Of a stretch of DNA of 64,000 nucleotides, positions 54,783 to 64,000 are shown piece after piece. The DNA is taken from positions 16,860,766 through 16,924,765 of the forward strand of contig NC_059401.1 of the NCBI RefSeq assembly GCF_905220565.1, given 5' to 3'. Within the stretch, counting starts at the first letter, position 1, and every line of letters starts with the position of its first letter. The notes under the pieces are model-generated. The model saw only the letters and a program-made list of their open reading frames with translations, ran no database searches and was not told the origin of the DNA. Origin of the DNA: Melitaea cinxia. Its lineage: Eukaryota > Arthropoda > Insecta > Lepidoptera > Nymphalidae. A program made the translations under genes and the position numbers.

Positions 54783-55228
54783 GTATTTACAAAATTATAG
54801 TCGTCACAAAATAATAGGCCAATTGGGCATATTATATTATCGGGACGTAAATAGCGAAGTAACCATACAACTCGGTATTCGATGCTCACAATAACTCGAT
54901 TTCAGTATGTATGAGTATTGATTATGTAATATCGATTGAATGATCGATTTGATTATGTAGTGTAAAGTCATAGGGCAACACGGAAGTGCATTTGATTAAA
55001 ATTTTAAACTTTAATATTGTAGGTAAATTGAAATAATACAATGGTACAAAATTTCAATTTGTCTTTATTTTATATTTTAATATTGTTTTTATTGCTTACA
55101 TGAACTTAAATCATGCCGCGCTTTGTAGATTTAGGGGTTGTGGAAATAGTATAATAAACTGATTTTAAAGTTATAAAATTTTAGTAGCACGCGGTCAGAA
55201 AACAGGGGTAGGTTCGGAATCAGGCGCG
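54783..55228. other. No gene seen
   Basis: AT-rich unique DNA between the broken coding tract and the Harbinger element. Confidence 0.4.
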
Positions 55229-55383
55229 TTAGGCTGGCCGCATACGTACGGTTTCCTCATTAGGTTTCCTGATCCGGAATTCAGATTAGGTTTTCCGTGA
55301 TCCTAGCGCAGACATTAGGTTTTTTTTTATTCGGAATTTTTGCCGCTAGTGGGTATAATAACGCTTTCGTGAAAGCACGTATC

Positions 55384-55510
55384 ATGGACATGGACGACGA
55401 AGAATTAATTGGGATAGCACTTTTATTGGCGCTAAACAAGAAAAAAAGGAAACGTCGTTATTGGGTCCACCCATTAAATACTCAAAGAATAAAAGAGAGT
55501 CAATTTTATC
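55384..55510 (+). pseudogene. Harbinger nuclease N-terminus (truncated)
   Basis: From MDMDDEELIGIALLLAL through KKKRKRRYWVHPLNTQR: the acidic start, Leu run, basic run and RYWVHPLN are characteristic of PIF/Harbinger transposases. The true frame ends near 55510, where antisense MADF sequence begins; the DDE catalytic region is deleted. The ORF to 55623 beyond that point is read-through. Confidence 0.7.
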
Positions 55511-55529
55511 TGAAAAGAGCAAAATTAAG

Positions 55530-55645
55530 AGCACTTGCTCCCACGCCAAATCATTTATATCTCTATTGTGGTAGTCTTCATGATGAATATCCCATAAGCA
55601 CGGGTATTTTTCTACTGTCATGATCAAATTTTCGGACTCGCACAT
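55530..55645 (-). pseudogene. Harbinger MADF-domain DNA-binding protein N-terminus (truncated)
   Basis: Minus strand from 55645: MTVEKYPCLWDIHHEDYHNR and DINDLAWEQV match the start of a MADF/Myb-like domain, the second protein of Harbinger elements that carries the transposase to the DNA ends. Cut off near 55530. Confidence 0.7.
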
Positions 55646-55998
55646 AATGAAAACAAACGTAAAACGAAAAAAAAACTAAAAATATAACACACGTTTGTCC
55701 ACTCAAGACGAACGCGAGCCGATTCTGAATTTAAATTTCCGTCCGTTTGCTGTCATTCGAAGCAATATAAGCAAACGCTGCGTTCGGGATGACGTCATTC
55801 GGTTTTTTTTCCATTCGGACACCCGAACGCGCGACCATAGATTCGAACCGTACGTTAGGTTTTTTTTCCGTCCGAAAAATTTAAGAACGTTTGCGCCGAG
55901 TAGAATATTTCGTATGTAAGGTATGCATTCGTGTCTCCGAATCGGAATTTCGGATCAGGAAACCTAATGAGGAAACCGTACGTATGCGGCCAGCCTTA

Positions 55999-56867
55999 GG
56001 CACCTGATTTTCAGCCTTTATTTCCTTAGCTGGCCCACGCCGCGACAACATACCTTAGAAAGTAAAATGGAAGGACACTGGCCTGACTAATTCCCGGCGA
56101 TGATGGTCTTCAGTTCCGTCTTCGTCCGATGACCGGCGGAGATCTCCACCGGTGTAAATGCCGGTAATCAGTCAGCCCGTTATTAATCGAGGGCAGTGAC
56201 TCGATTTGTAGCAAAGTATAACTAAAGATATAAATCTAAAAATAAAATCCTGGAACGAAGAAAGTTCCGAGTCAGGAAAAGAACAATTCAGAAACCAGTG
56301 TCACAATTAGCAAAATAATAAATAATTACAATTTTCTCGTTAAGTTAAGAACACCAGCAATATGTAATTATAATAGATATCATGAGAACTCACCCCAGCG
56401 GGATTTAAGCCGAGTTAGGGTCGAGGTTAGGTCTCGAGGTTCGGCGGCAACGAAGTGCAAAGAAAAAGAAGCAAAGACACGCGAGCAAGGCGCTCCTTCC
56501 CGCGCTCGGGAATATTGACAAGCAAAAGTCTATGCGTTAAGCATAGTCTGTATTTTTATAAATTATTAAGTTTAAATTTAGATATTAAATTATTTTATAA
56601 TTTAAGGAGTAGACAGGAATATTAAATTTAGAATTTCTAATTACAATTAAATTGATTCTATTAAAGAAAGATCAATAATTACCAAAAAACATCAGCGGCA
56701 TCTATCAAGTCAGTTAGAGAAAAAACGCCGATATGAAACACAAATAGTCACGAAGTGTTGAAAGATTGCCGATAGATGGCGCTACAAGTAGAAGCATGAT
56801 AAAAATAAAGTGAAAAAACTTAACCTTTACTACAAGATCTTATTTATTAGAGTAACGTTCCAGCACA
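55999..56867 (-). other. CpG-rich segment with two splice-donor-like sites, no assigned gene
   Basis: 56395-56520 is GC-rich and ends (minus) at CTGGG/GTGAGT (donor bases 56393-56392). 56054-56240 has a short open frame (SSDEDGTEDHHRRELVRP) ending near CTAAG/GTATGT (56053-56052). These could be 5' UTR exons of the golgin gene or part of a repeat. Confidence 0.35.
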
Positions 56868-56925
56868 ACGTTACAATCATTATAATGAAACAAATTTTTC
56901 GAATTTTATCGCGGTTTATTAGCCA
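56868..56925 (-). repeat. Penelope-like repeat fragment
   Basis: ATTATAATGAAACAAATTTT and TTTTATCGCGGTTTATTAGC are the reverse of 18860-18905. Confidence 0.45.
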
Positions 56926-57344
56926 AATCAACATTTTATTTACGTTTTTGAGCGTCAAGCTCTTTTTTTCAGTAAAGCACGACACAACACAACATTTAAT
57001 CACAATAATTAACATCGAATGAATTAGTTACAGCACTAGTGTTTAAAAAACAAAAGACTTTGAACGTAACTGTTTTTGAGACGTTTCGTAATAATTAGAA
57101 ATTGCATGCATCTGAGGCTACTATAAAGAAAGCGCGAAAAGAATACTCCCAATATAATTATTCTATCATATTATTTAACACGCCAAAAAATGTACGTATG
57201 TTTTAAAAACACTGTGTTATTAATAATTATTTTATAGTTTCTTACAGTTTCGTACCATGTTACGTTCTAGGGTATTTGACAAATGTCCTCCAAACGTGGT
57301 CCAAACGGGCCTCTTATTTTGTGACGACTATAATTGGTGAAATA

Positions 57345-57545
57345 ATAGAAAAAAGAGTCTTTCTAGTCTAAGAAAAAGATTAATGCCATATTAAATGGTA
57401 AATAAACGAATCAAATACGCTATCTATCGGAACCCTATAGCGTTAACAAAATTCTCTCATATTTTTTTCATAATTTTGAGGAGTAAAATCTACTGAACGA
57501 ATGACCTCGGGGGCTTTATATGAAAATCGATTCTTAAGGAGGAAT
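57345..57545 (+). repeat. B-family element with internal inversion
   Basis: AAATAAACGAATCAAATACG is in normal orientation, GAGTAAAATCTACTGAACGA is inverted relative to the other copies, and CTTTATATGAAAATCGATTC is normal again. Confidence 0.6.
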
Positions 57546-57905
57546 CTCCTAGAAACTCATTACACTCAGCCAAATAGTCACAAATAACTTCTTGATGGTA
57601 TTATATTAAGTGACATATATGTATTATTTTAAATAAATAAATATTCTACGTGTTTTTTCATGTGTTTATTAAATCGTATGACCCAAAGAAAGACCCTAGA
57701 AACCGTCTTAAGTAGGTACTTATATTCAACTTGGCAATGACGATACAAAAACTTATATAAAATTTAAAATGAAAAAATCTCTCTTTTCAAATTTCGAAAA
57801 CGAAATATCTATTTGTTAATTTAAAATGATAATTAGGATGATTCTTCGATTTCTAAAATATATTTAATTTCGTACCAGCGATATTCGTATTGTTTATCAT
57901 CACTT

Positions 57906-58230
57906 ATCATCATCACTTCAGCCTATCGCAGTCCACTGTTGGACATAGGCCTCCACAAGTTCACGCCAAAAAATGGCATGAACTCATGTGTGTCGCCCAT
58001 AGTCACCACACTAGACAGGCGGGTTGGTGACCGCAGGGCTGGCTTTGTCGCACCGAAGACGCTGCTGCCCGTCTTAGGCCTGTGTATTTCAAAGCCAGCA
58101 GTTGGATGGTTATCTCGCTATCGGTCGGCATTATAAGTTTCAAGGTGGTAGTGGAACTGTGTTATCCCTTAGTCGCCTCATACGACACCCACGGGAAGGA
58201 GGGCGTGGCTATATGTAGCCACACCGCTTA
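57906..58230 (-). repeat. R-family repeat, full length
   Basis: ATCATCATCACTTCAGCC tail to GGGCGTGGCTATAT. Complete but with point changes. Confidence 0.75.
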
Positions 58231-58315
58231 GCGTATTGTGTATAGTTAATATTTAATAGAATGAATAGTGAATAAATTAATAAGAGGTTTAAATTGATAA
58301 AAAATACTTTCGAAA

Positions 58316-58462
58316 TCGATTCATAAACGACGAAGAATGTTTGTCGATGTATGTTTATAATGTTTTATATCTATTTTTTGAGTGCAATAAAGTATAAATA
58401 AAATAAATAAATAAAATATATATGGTCGAATTGAGTAATCTCCTCCTTTTTTGAAGTCGGTT
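58316..58462 (+). mobile_element. M-family element, right half
   Basis: ATCGATTCATAAACGACGAA to CTCCTTTTTTGAAGTCGGTT. Confidence 0.5.
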
Positions 58463-58715
58463 AAAAAAAAGCATTAACGTATTCAAAAAACAAAAACAAA
58501 ATTATTTTAGTTAAAACAGCAATGAAGGACAAAACAGAAATATATTCTGATGCAAAATCTGACCCACTTTTTTGTATGGGGTCCAAGGGTGATTTAAATT
58601 TAAAACATCGGACAACCCTCTATCTATTGCAGCCTAGTAGAGTTCAATGAACTTGATTTAGGGTGACATGGCTACATTCACCCCTCGTAGTAATATCGTA
58701 GTAAAAGTGACTTAC

Positions 58716-58773
58716 CGAACATATTCTGCTCCCTTTTTTCGTGTTCCAGCCTTTGTTTAATATCAAAATGCAT
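58716..58773 (-). CDS. Candidate first coding exon, unknown gene
   Basis: MHFDIKQRLEHEKREQNMF followed by a strong donor TTCG/GTAAGT (58715 down). Codons look genuine and the peptide is helical and charged. Its one-base overhang does not give an open frame into golgin exon 1, so it belongs to another transcript or is a uORF exon. No downstream partner was found. Confidence 0.4.
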
Positions 58774-61700
58774 TACGAGAATTATTTTTAGTAAGCGAGA
58801 ATTCACTTGTAACAATATTTCTATCTCATTGATTTCAATTCAAATCTTTGAAAATTATAAAGAAATTAATTACTATTCGTACATTTTTTATATTATAGAA
58901 TGATATGTTATAATTTAGTAGTTTATGAGGAAAAAAAATTCGGCGTAAAGACGTTTCGACTACGTTTTATCTGCCTCTAAAGTTATATGTTAAGTCTAAT
59001 ACTATTGATTATGGTTTAAAGAGGAATAAATGAAAGAATATTTTTATTACATTATTGCTAATGTCGATATTTAATGTCTATATCAATATTCCCTACTCAG
59101 ATTACATTCGTTGACATTTCAAGATTAATGTATTGTAAGCCAAACATTTCAACACATTGTCGGCGATTTGTACTCTGTCTTACAATTCTATCTATGTCCT
59201 AGGCCAAACCTTACATTACAGTACCCAAACCTGCCCAAAAAAAAAAAACCAAAATTTATTAAATGTTAACGATAAATGTATATAAATAAACACTTAAAAC
59301 TGAATATGTTAGTTATTAACTGATACTATACTATGTTTAGTAATAATACAAAAAAAAAAAAAAAAAATTATAAACAAAACAATAAATGGGTCAGGTGCGT
59401 TTTTACGCAAAACGATTGAATCCGCGTAAACGGTTTTCACCATTTCGGTCGGTGTGTAGGTGGCGGCAAAAATGATATTGGCGTGAACATTCTCATATAA
59501 CACTGTGCTTCTCCATTCAATTGTAAGCATATTTTCAAGTCAGGGACAACACAACACGAACTATGCTAAACTTTTAAATTTATTCTCCAAAATATTTTGG
59601 GTGATAAGATGTTTATTAAATTTGAGCACAATTTAATTATCTGACTTAACATTTCGATGTTTTTAGTAATAAAATTATCGGTAACATTTAATTATTACTA
59701 CTTATTATTTTTAAGACATGGAAGAACATCATTTAATAGATTTACTTTAAGATTCATAAACTGTTATTAAAATGGTGTTTTCTTGATAATAAATATTAGT
59801 ACTTGCTTATTAAACGGTAGTCTTGAAAATCCTTAATCTTATTTCTTCTTATTATTAATATAACAATTTACAAAATGTTTTAATAATGATTGTATACGAG
59901 TGGTACGGGACAGACAGAAAAGTAACAGAAACAATATTAAATAAATTCATTATATTAAGGAAAAAAAAATTGTTACAGATGGAGGTGCTATACGCGTTCA
60001 TTATCATTGAAAAATTTTATGACAAATTTATAGTGAAAGATTTACGAAAACAATTTTCCTTTACAACCCAAAATATTTTGAAAATTTCCTATTGTGAGGT
60101 ACATATATTTACCTGTGACTAGTTTTTGTACACACCATTCGTAAATTTACGTGTGCTTCGTATCATACTTATGTAAAAACACCACACCAACGTAATTTTA
60201 AACCAAATACTAAGCTAAAGTTAAATTACAGAACACAGATTAATTTTTTAAATACTTAAGGTACCTAAACATTTAACATGTTGTTTAAACATTTAACGTT
60301 GCGCAAATTAAGTGACTAGCTCAATGACGTTAAGTACTTTAATAAATAATTATTTTATCTTAATGAAATATTCATACTTACCAATAATAAATTAACCTTA
60401 ATACTCACATCAGATACGTTGACTGTCCATTTTGTTTTCGTACAATATTAAGTCAAACAATAATTTATCAATTTTTTTTATTATATTTAAATCGTGAGAA
60501 CGTTCGACTAAATTAATTCAGATCTAAGATAGATCTGAGATCTTTAACAATCTGGCACAGCAACGTGAACGAAGTGCGTTAAATCTTTATAGAAATTAAA
60601 AAATACTTATTACAAAAATGCACTATACAAGCCCCATACATTTTGAGAATTTCTGACCTCAGCAGTACTCTTCAATGATATGCGTTTATCATTTATCTAG
60701 AAATAATTTAGCTATTACGAAAGACCTACTGAACATGAATAGTTTGCATTGAATATAAATAATGAGAAAGGTGTTAGATATATCATAATGTTGTATTACT
60801 GATTAATTTATAATTTATAACCAACTAATTTTGAACTTACGCTAATACAATATATTAATTATAACATCAAAAGAAATCTATAATATTACTATTTACTAAT
60901 ACGATAATAAATTATTAATTATATATTACTTAAATGTAATAATAAATAGCGATTATACAATCAAATGAATTAGAGAGACAATATCAAGAAAGTCAAGTGA
61001 CTAAACACAGATCATTTTCAGATTTCCTACACTTTGCAACACACTACAAAAGCATCAGAACTATTATAGTTAGATACCGACGAGTTTTATTGAGTTTCTT
61101 CACCGGAATATAATTACAATAGAACTGTTCTTCTAGAAGGACAACCAGGTTGCTTGAAGCAAAATATTCGAGATGGTCACCTCCAGAAAAAAATTATTTT
61201 AAACATCTTGACCCCTAATATAAACATACAAATGTGCCCGCAAATAGAATGCGTTCAAGATTACAAAATTTCGTTTCATAAAATGTTGATCGATTAAAAT
61301 TTTTTCGTCATGGTCCTCAAACATCATAATTTTGATTAGTGATATTTGGCTGATCATAATATGATTCATTAAAACTAATCCATAGAAGTATTTTAAAGGC
61401 AAACAAAAAAAAAAATTGTAAAAATTTAAATTACACGTCTCTATGTATAGATGATTTTTTTAGTAAATCTTACATAAGTTTTTGTGCATGAATCAAGCTC
61501 TGGACTATTATAGTCTCGAACGATGATAGGCCCCATTGAATTTTTAATTACAAAAGAAGCTTCTATGGAAGTATTAATATATAGTGTAATGTATTCATGA
61601 ATATGTAATCTAATGATTAAATCAGTCACATTTTTGACATCTTTGGTAGACTTACAACACATTCGGTGAATACTTCTTTAAATATACAATATAAATTATT

Positions 61701-62475
61701 GCAGAATTACTATTTCCATGTATAAATAGATGTTTATAATTGCACTGTTATCATTAGTATATATTTTTTAATTTTTTTTTTTACTTATAGTAAATTTTAA
61801 TATTGCACTGGAGAATTTTTGTAAAAATAAATAATTTTCATTTTTTAATTTTATGTCAGATCTATCGTCACTATATTATGTCAAATATTCGGATTTACCG
61901 GAAGGTAAAATATGGACTGTTAATCCCATGTTCATTATAATATCAGTTGTCATTACAAATACTAATATTTTCTTAAATTGTTACTCTTACATTCACTAGT
62001 GTCGATGAGCAATAATCATCAAACTCGTAGTTAGTGCTATATATTACGTGACCATATTTTAACTCTGAAATAAATTTTGCAAATTTATAACTGAATAAAT
62101 TTTAAAGCAACCATGTATTACAAGATATTTCGATTCAATTCACTGGAAACATGTTAAAAAAAATAGCAGGATAAGAAAACAAGTCTATAAGTGAAATTTA
62201 GCTTAGCTTTACACCAGCTTAAAGCCATTTCATAAATAAAAATGTGAATTGTCATTTAAATAATACTTTCCTTAGCAATTACTGTGATGTTACTTATGTG
62301 TGACAAGTTCGTTTGTACTTTTACAATGAACACTGGTTTAGTTTTGGTGTCATGTCATGATTTGCATCACTATTACCTGTCAATGCTAAGATTAATCAAA
62401 CTGATGACAAACCATGACAGAGTTTAAGATCAACATTTTGCATTACCTACAATTTATTGACTAGATTTAAATAGT
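58774..62475 (-). other. Repeat-free AT-rich DNA; possible long 3' UTR of the ELAV-like gene
   Basis: Apart from A runs (59230, 59351), none of the repeat families is seen in ~3.7 kb, in contrast to the rest of the window. T-rich minus-strand stretches are common. An AATAAA is at about 62453 (minus), so a short 3' UTR form is also possible. A coding-like tract at 59309-59530 is listed separately. Confidence 0.4.
59378..59530 (-). CDS. Coding-like tract of unknown identity
   Basis: Minus frame from the ATG at 59530: NVHANIIFAATYTPTEMVKT, then VYADSIVLRKNAPDPF. GC content and codon use stand out from the AT-rich flanks, and it decays into a poly(T) run after 59378. No family recognised and no clear splice donor, so confidence is low. 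Confidence 0.3.
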
Positions 62476-63564
62476 TTAGGATTTACTCTTATTAGTTTTG
62501 AAGCTGACCTGCAAAACTTGTCCGTTTAGGGAGTACCCATTCAACGATTGAATGGCAACGACGGCTTCGTCATAGTTTGTCATAGTAACAAAACCATACC
62601 CCTTACACTTATTAGTAGTGGGATCTCTGATTATTTTAACACTCTGGACGGCACCGAAGGGGCCGAATAGCTGCCAAAGGATGCTCTCTTCTGTTTCGGC
62701 TCCAATGTTGTACACGAAGATACACCAGCCTGAACCTCCGAGAGCATTACCTTGTACAAGAGGATCAGCTAATGGAGAGTACCGTTGGAGACCTTTATTA
62801 ATAGCAAGAAGTGCCTTACCAGCTGGCCCCAAGAATCGACGGACTGTGGGCGGAGCCAAGTATGTAGCTAATGGAGCCAGTGCCTTGTTCTGGTTGCTTG
62901 GGTTATTTGCACATTTGACCGTCATAGGCCCTGTACCTCCTGGCGGTATAGTACCGTTCAGCTCACGTATAGCGGTTTCGGCTTCAATTCTCTGGTCGTA
63001 TCGAATAAATGCTACACCTCTCGATGGTCCCTGAAGGCTCTGTTCATCAATTCCCGCTTGTAGTAAATGTCCAACATTAACATTTTCGTGGAGAATCCTG
63101 GAACTGATTATTGTACCGTACGGACTAAACAGCTTCTCCAAGTCTTGCTGTGTCATGTGTTTTGGCAAACCGGACACGTATAGATTGGCTCCTTTGATGG
63201 CATCGGAACTCGGACGGGCGTAAGACACTTTAATGATTTTATTTTGCAGTCGGAGGCCGTTAAGTGTGTTCACCGCCTTCTCAGCGTCTTCCGGCTTGTG
63301 GTAATTGACGAAGGCATATCCCAAACTCTGGCCATTCAGAATATGATCGGGAAACACGGTCACCTTGTCTCTTATTAACTTACAACTCTCGACTTCACCT
63401 ACACTCGAAAAGAGTGATCTTATCTCCTCTTGAGTCATTGTTTGTGGCAAATAATTAACTATAAGGTTAGTCTTGGATTCATTATTGCATGGTTGAACTT
63501 TACTACCATTTTGCGTAGGCTGATTTGCATTTACGGCATCAAGTGTATTTGCCATCATTTTCAC
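62476..63564 (-). CDS. ELAV/Hu-type RNA-binding protein, three RRMs, intronless
   Basis: A 362-residue neuronal-type RNA-binding protein that binds U-rich RNA to control splicing, poly(A) choice and stability. RRM1 about 33-116 (RNP2 LIVNYL 34-39, RNP1 LGYAFVNY 81-88), RRM2 about 127-220 (NLYVSGL 127-133, RGVAFIRY 182-189), a hinge, and RRM3 about 279-357 (CIFVYNI 281-287, KGYGFVTM 321-328) ending LQVSFKTNKSKS. Loops in RRM1 (70-79) and RRM2 (160-180) are longer than in fly or human relatives. The ATG at 63564 has A at -3 and an in-frame stop about 15 codons upstream. The CDS is a single exon. The paralogue (elav, fne or Rbp9 type) is not resolved. Confidence 0.92.
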   Translation of the reverse strand: MKMMANTLDAVNANQPTQNGSKVQPCNNESKTNLIVNYLPQTMTQEEIRSLFSSVGEVESCKLIRDKVTVFPDHILNGQSLGYAFVNYHKPEDAEKAVNTLNGLRLQNKIIKVSYARPSSDAIKGANLYVSGLPKHMTQQDLEKLFSPYGTIISSRILHENVNVGHLLQAGIDEQSLQGPSRGVAFIRYDQRIEAETAIRELNGTIPPGGTGPMTVKCANNPSNQNKALAPLATYLAPPTVRRFLGPAGKALLAINKGLQRYSPLADPLVQGNALGGSGWCIFVYNIGAETEESILWQLFGPFGAVQSVKIIRDPTTNKCKGYGFVTMTNYDEAVVAIQSLNGYSLNGQVLQVSFKTNKSKS

Positions 63565-64000
63565 TAATTTATTTACACCGGAATGACAGAAATTTCACCG
63601 GAAAAGACCCCCAAGAGGTTTGAAAGTGAGAAATCTGAATTAGTTCATAGATTTCTCACACGTAATATGAACTTCAGCTCGCGTTGGTTGAAAGCATATG
63701 CAAGGAAAGAAAATCAATAAGATGCTGTTCACTCTTGTACTTATCCCGTTTTAGGTGGTACAGTACCAAGTCCGTTGAATCAAAACGTAAGCAGAAACAC
63801 AAATAAACGTTAGTTTATTAGATATTATAGAAAATACTAAAGTAAAGTGAAAAGGAAATCAACCAAAAATCTATGCAACTTGCGACCTATTCTCGTAAAT
63901 TCATTTCTTTCACTTCACTTTCTTTTTAAAATGTTGCAACATAAAAACCTCAGTTTTACCACGACTTCAGTTTCGACTTATCAGAATAATGGGTGATAAA
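63565..64000 (-). promoter_or_regulatory. 5' flank of the ELAV-like gene
   Basis: AT-rich leader or promoter by position only. CACCGG at 63577 and 63597 and pyrimidine runs are seen. No clear TATA box or splice acceptor could be fixed, and it continues out of the window. Confidence 0.35.

Larger units (their letters stand above)
55232..55995. mobile_element. PIF/Harbinger DNA transposon, internally deleted
   Basis: Terminal inverted repeats of nearly 50 bp (GGCTGGCCGCATACGTACGG at 55232 and its inverse ending 55995), flanked by TTA on both sides (55229-55231, 55996-55998), the 3-bp duplication of PIF/Harbinger. Inside, the start of a nuclease-like gene on + and the start of a MADF-type gene on - converge and meet. 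Confidence 0.82.

Noticed and set aside
59886..60122. 78-codon ORF in the AT-rich zone
   Set aside because: Composition is Ile/Lys/Phe as expected from AT-rich noncoding DNA; no likeness or splice context.
62618..63034. 138-codon + strand ORF
   Set aside because: Antisense shadow of the ELAV-like coding sequence.

Overview
The window is eukaryotic nuclear DNA from a moth or butterfly (Lepidoptera). It is AT-rich, has spliced genes with GT-AG introns, and is crowded with repeat types familiar from lepidopteran genomes: tRNA-derived SINEs, Helitron-like elements starting TC and ending CTAG, RTE-, jockey/CR1- and BEL/Pao-type retroelements, and MITEs. The species cannot be named from the sequence.

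Left end (1-6.9 kb): the 3' half of a BEL/Pao LTR retrotransposon (+) runs in from outside the window. It is split by a complete 5.1 kb non-LTR retrotransposon (-) with two open ORFs, flanked by a 9-bp target duplication that falls exactly on codon boundaries. Middle (6.9-39.6 kb): no host gene was recognised. It is a patchwork of short dispersed repeats separated by unique AT-rich DNA. Most sort into a few families, labelled here R (about 330 bp, ends in an RTE-like tail), S (tRNA-derived SINE), T (LINE 3'-end type), H (Helitron-like), M (TIR element with AACCGACTTCAA ends), A and B (MITE-like), and E and D (uncharacterised inverted pairs).

Right part (39.9-64 kb): two host genes lie on the minus strand. 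The first is a 13-exon golgin gene of the GCC1/GCC88 type (CDS 39931-51589, 621 residues, C-terminal GRIP domain). None of its exons is obvious as a long ORF; I assembled it from splice sites, phase and family match. Its introns hold many of the repeats above, and an S SINE lies immediately after its stop codon. The second is an intronless ELAV/Hu-type neuronal RNA-binding protein with three RRMs (62476-63564), followed by about 4 kb of nearly repeat-free AT-rich DNA that may be its long 3' UTR. Between the two genes are an internally deleted PIF/Harbinger transposon carrying the starts of both of its genes, a small broken coding tract interrupted by a Helitron at an exact A/T site, and some candidate exons of unknown affiliation.

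The two host genes are not functionally linked: one is a trans-Golgi tether, the other a nuclear RNA regulator. The main interest is the layered mobile-element history (nested, chimeric and inverted insertions) and its contact with host coding sequence.
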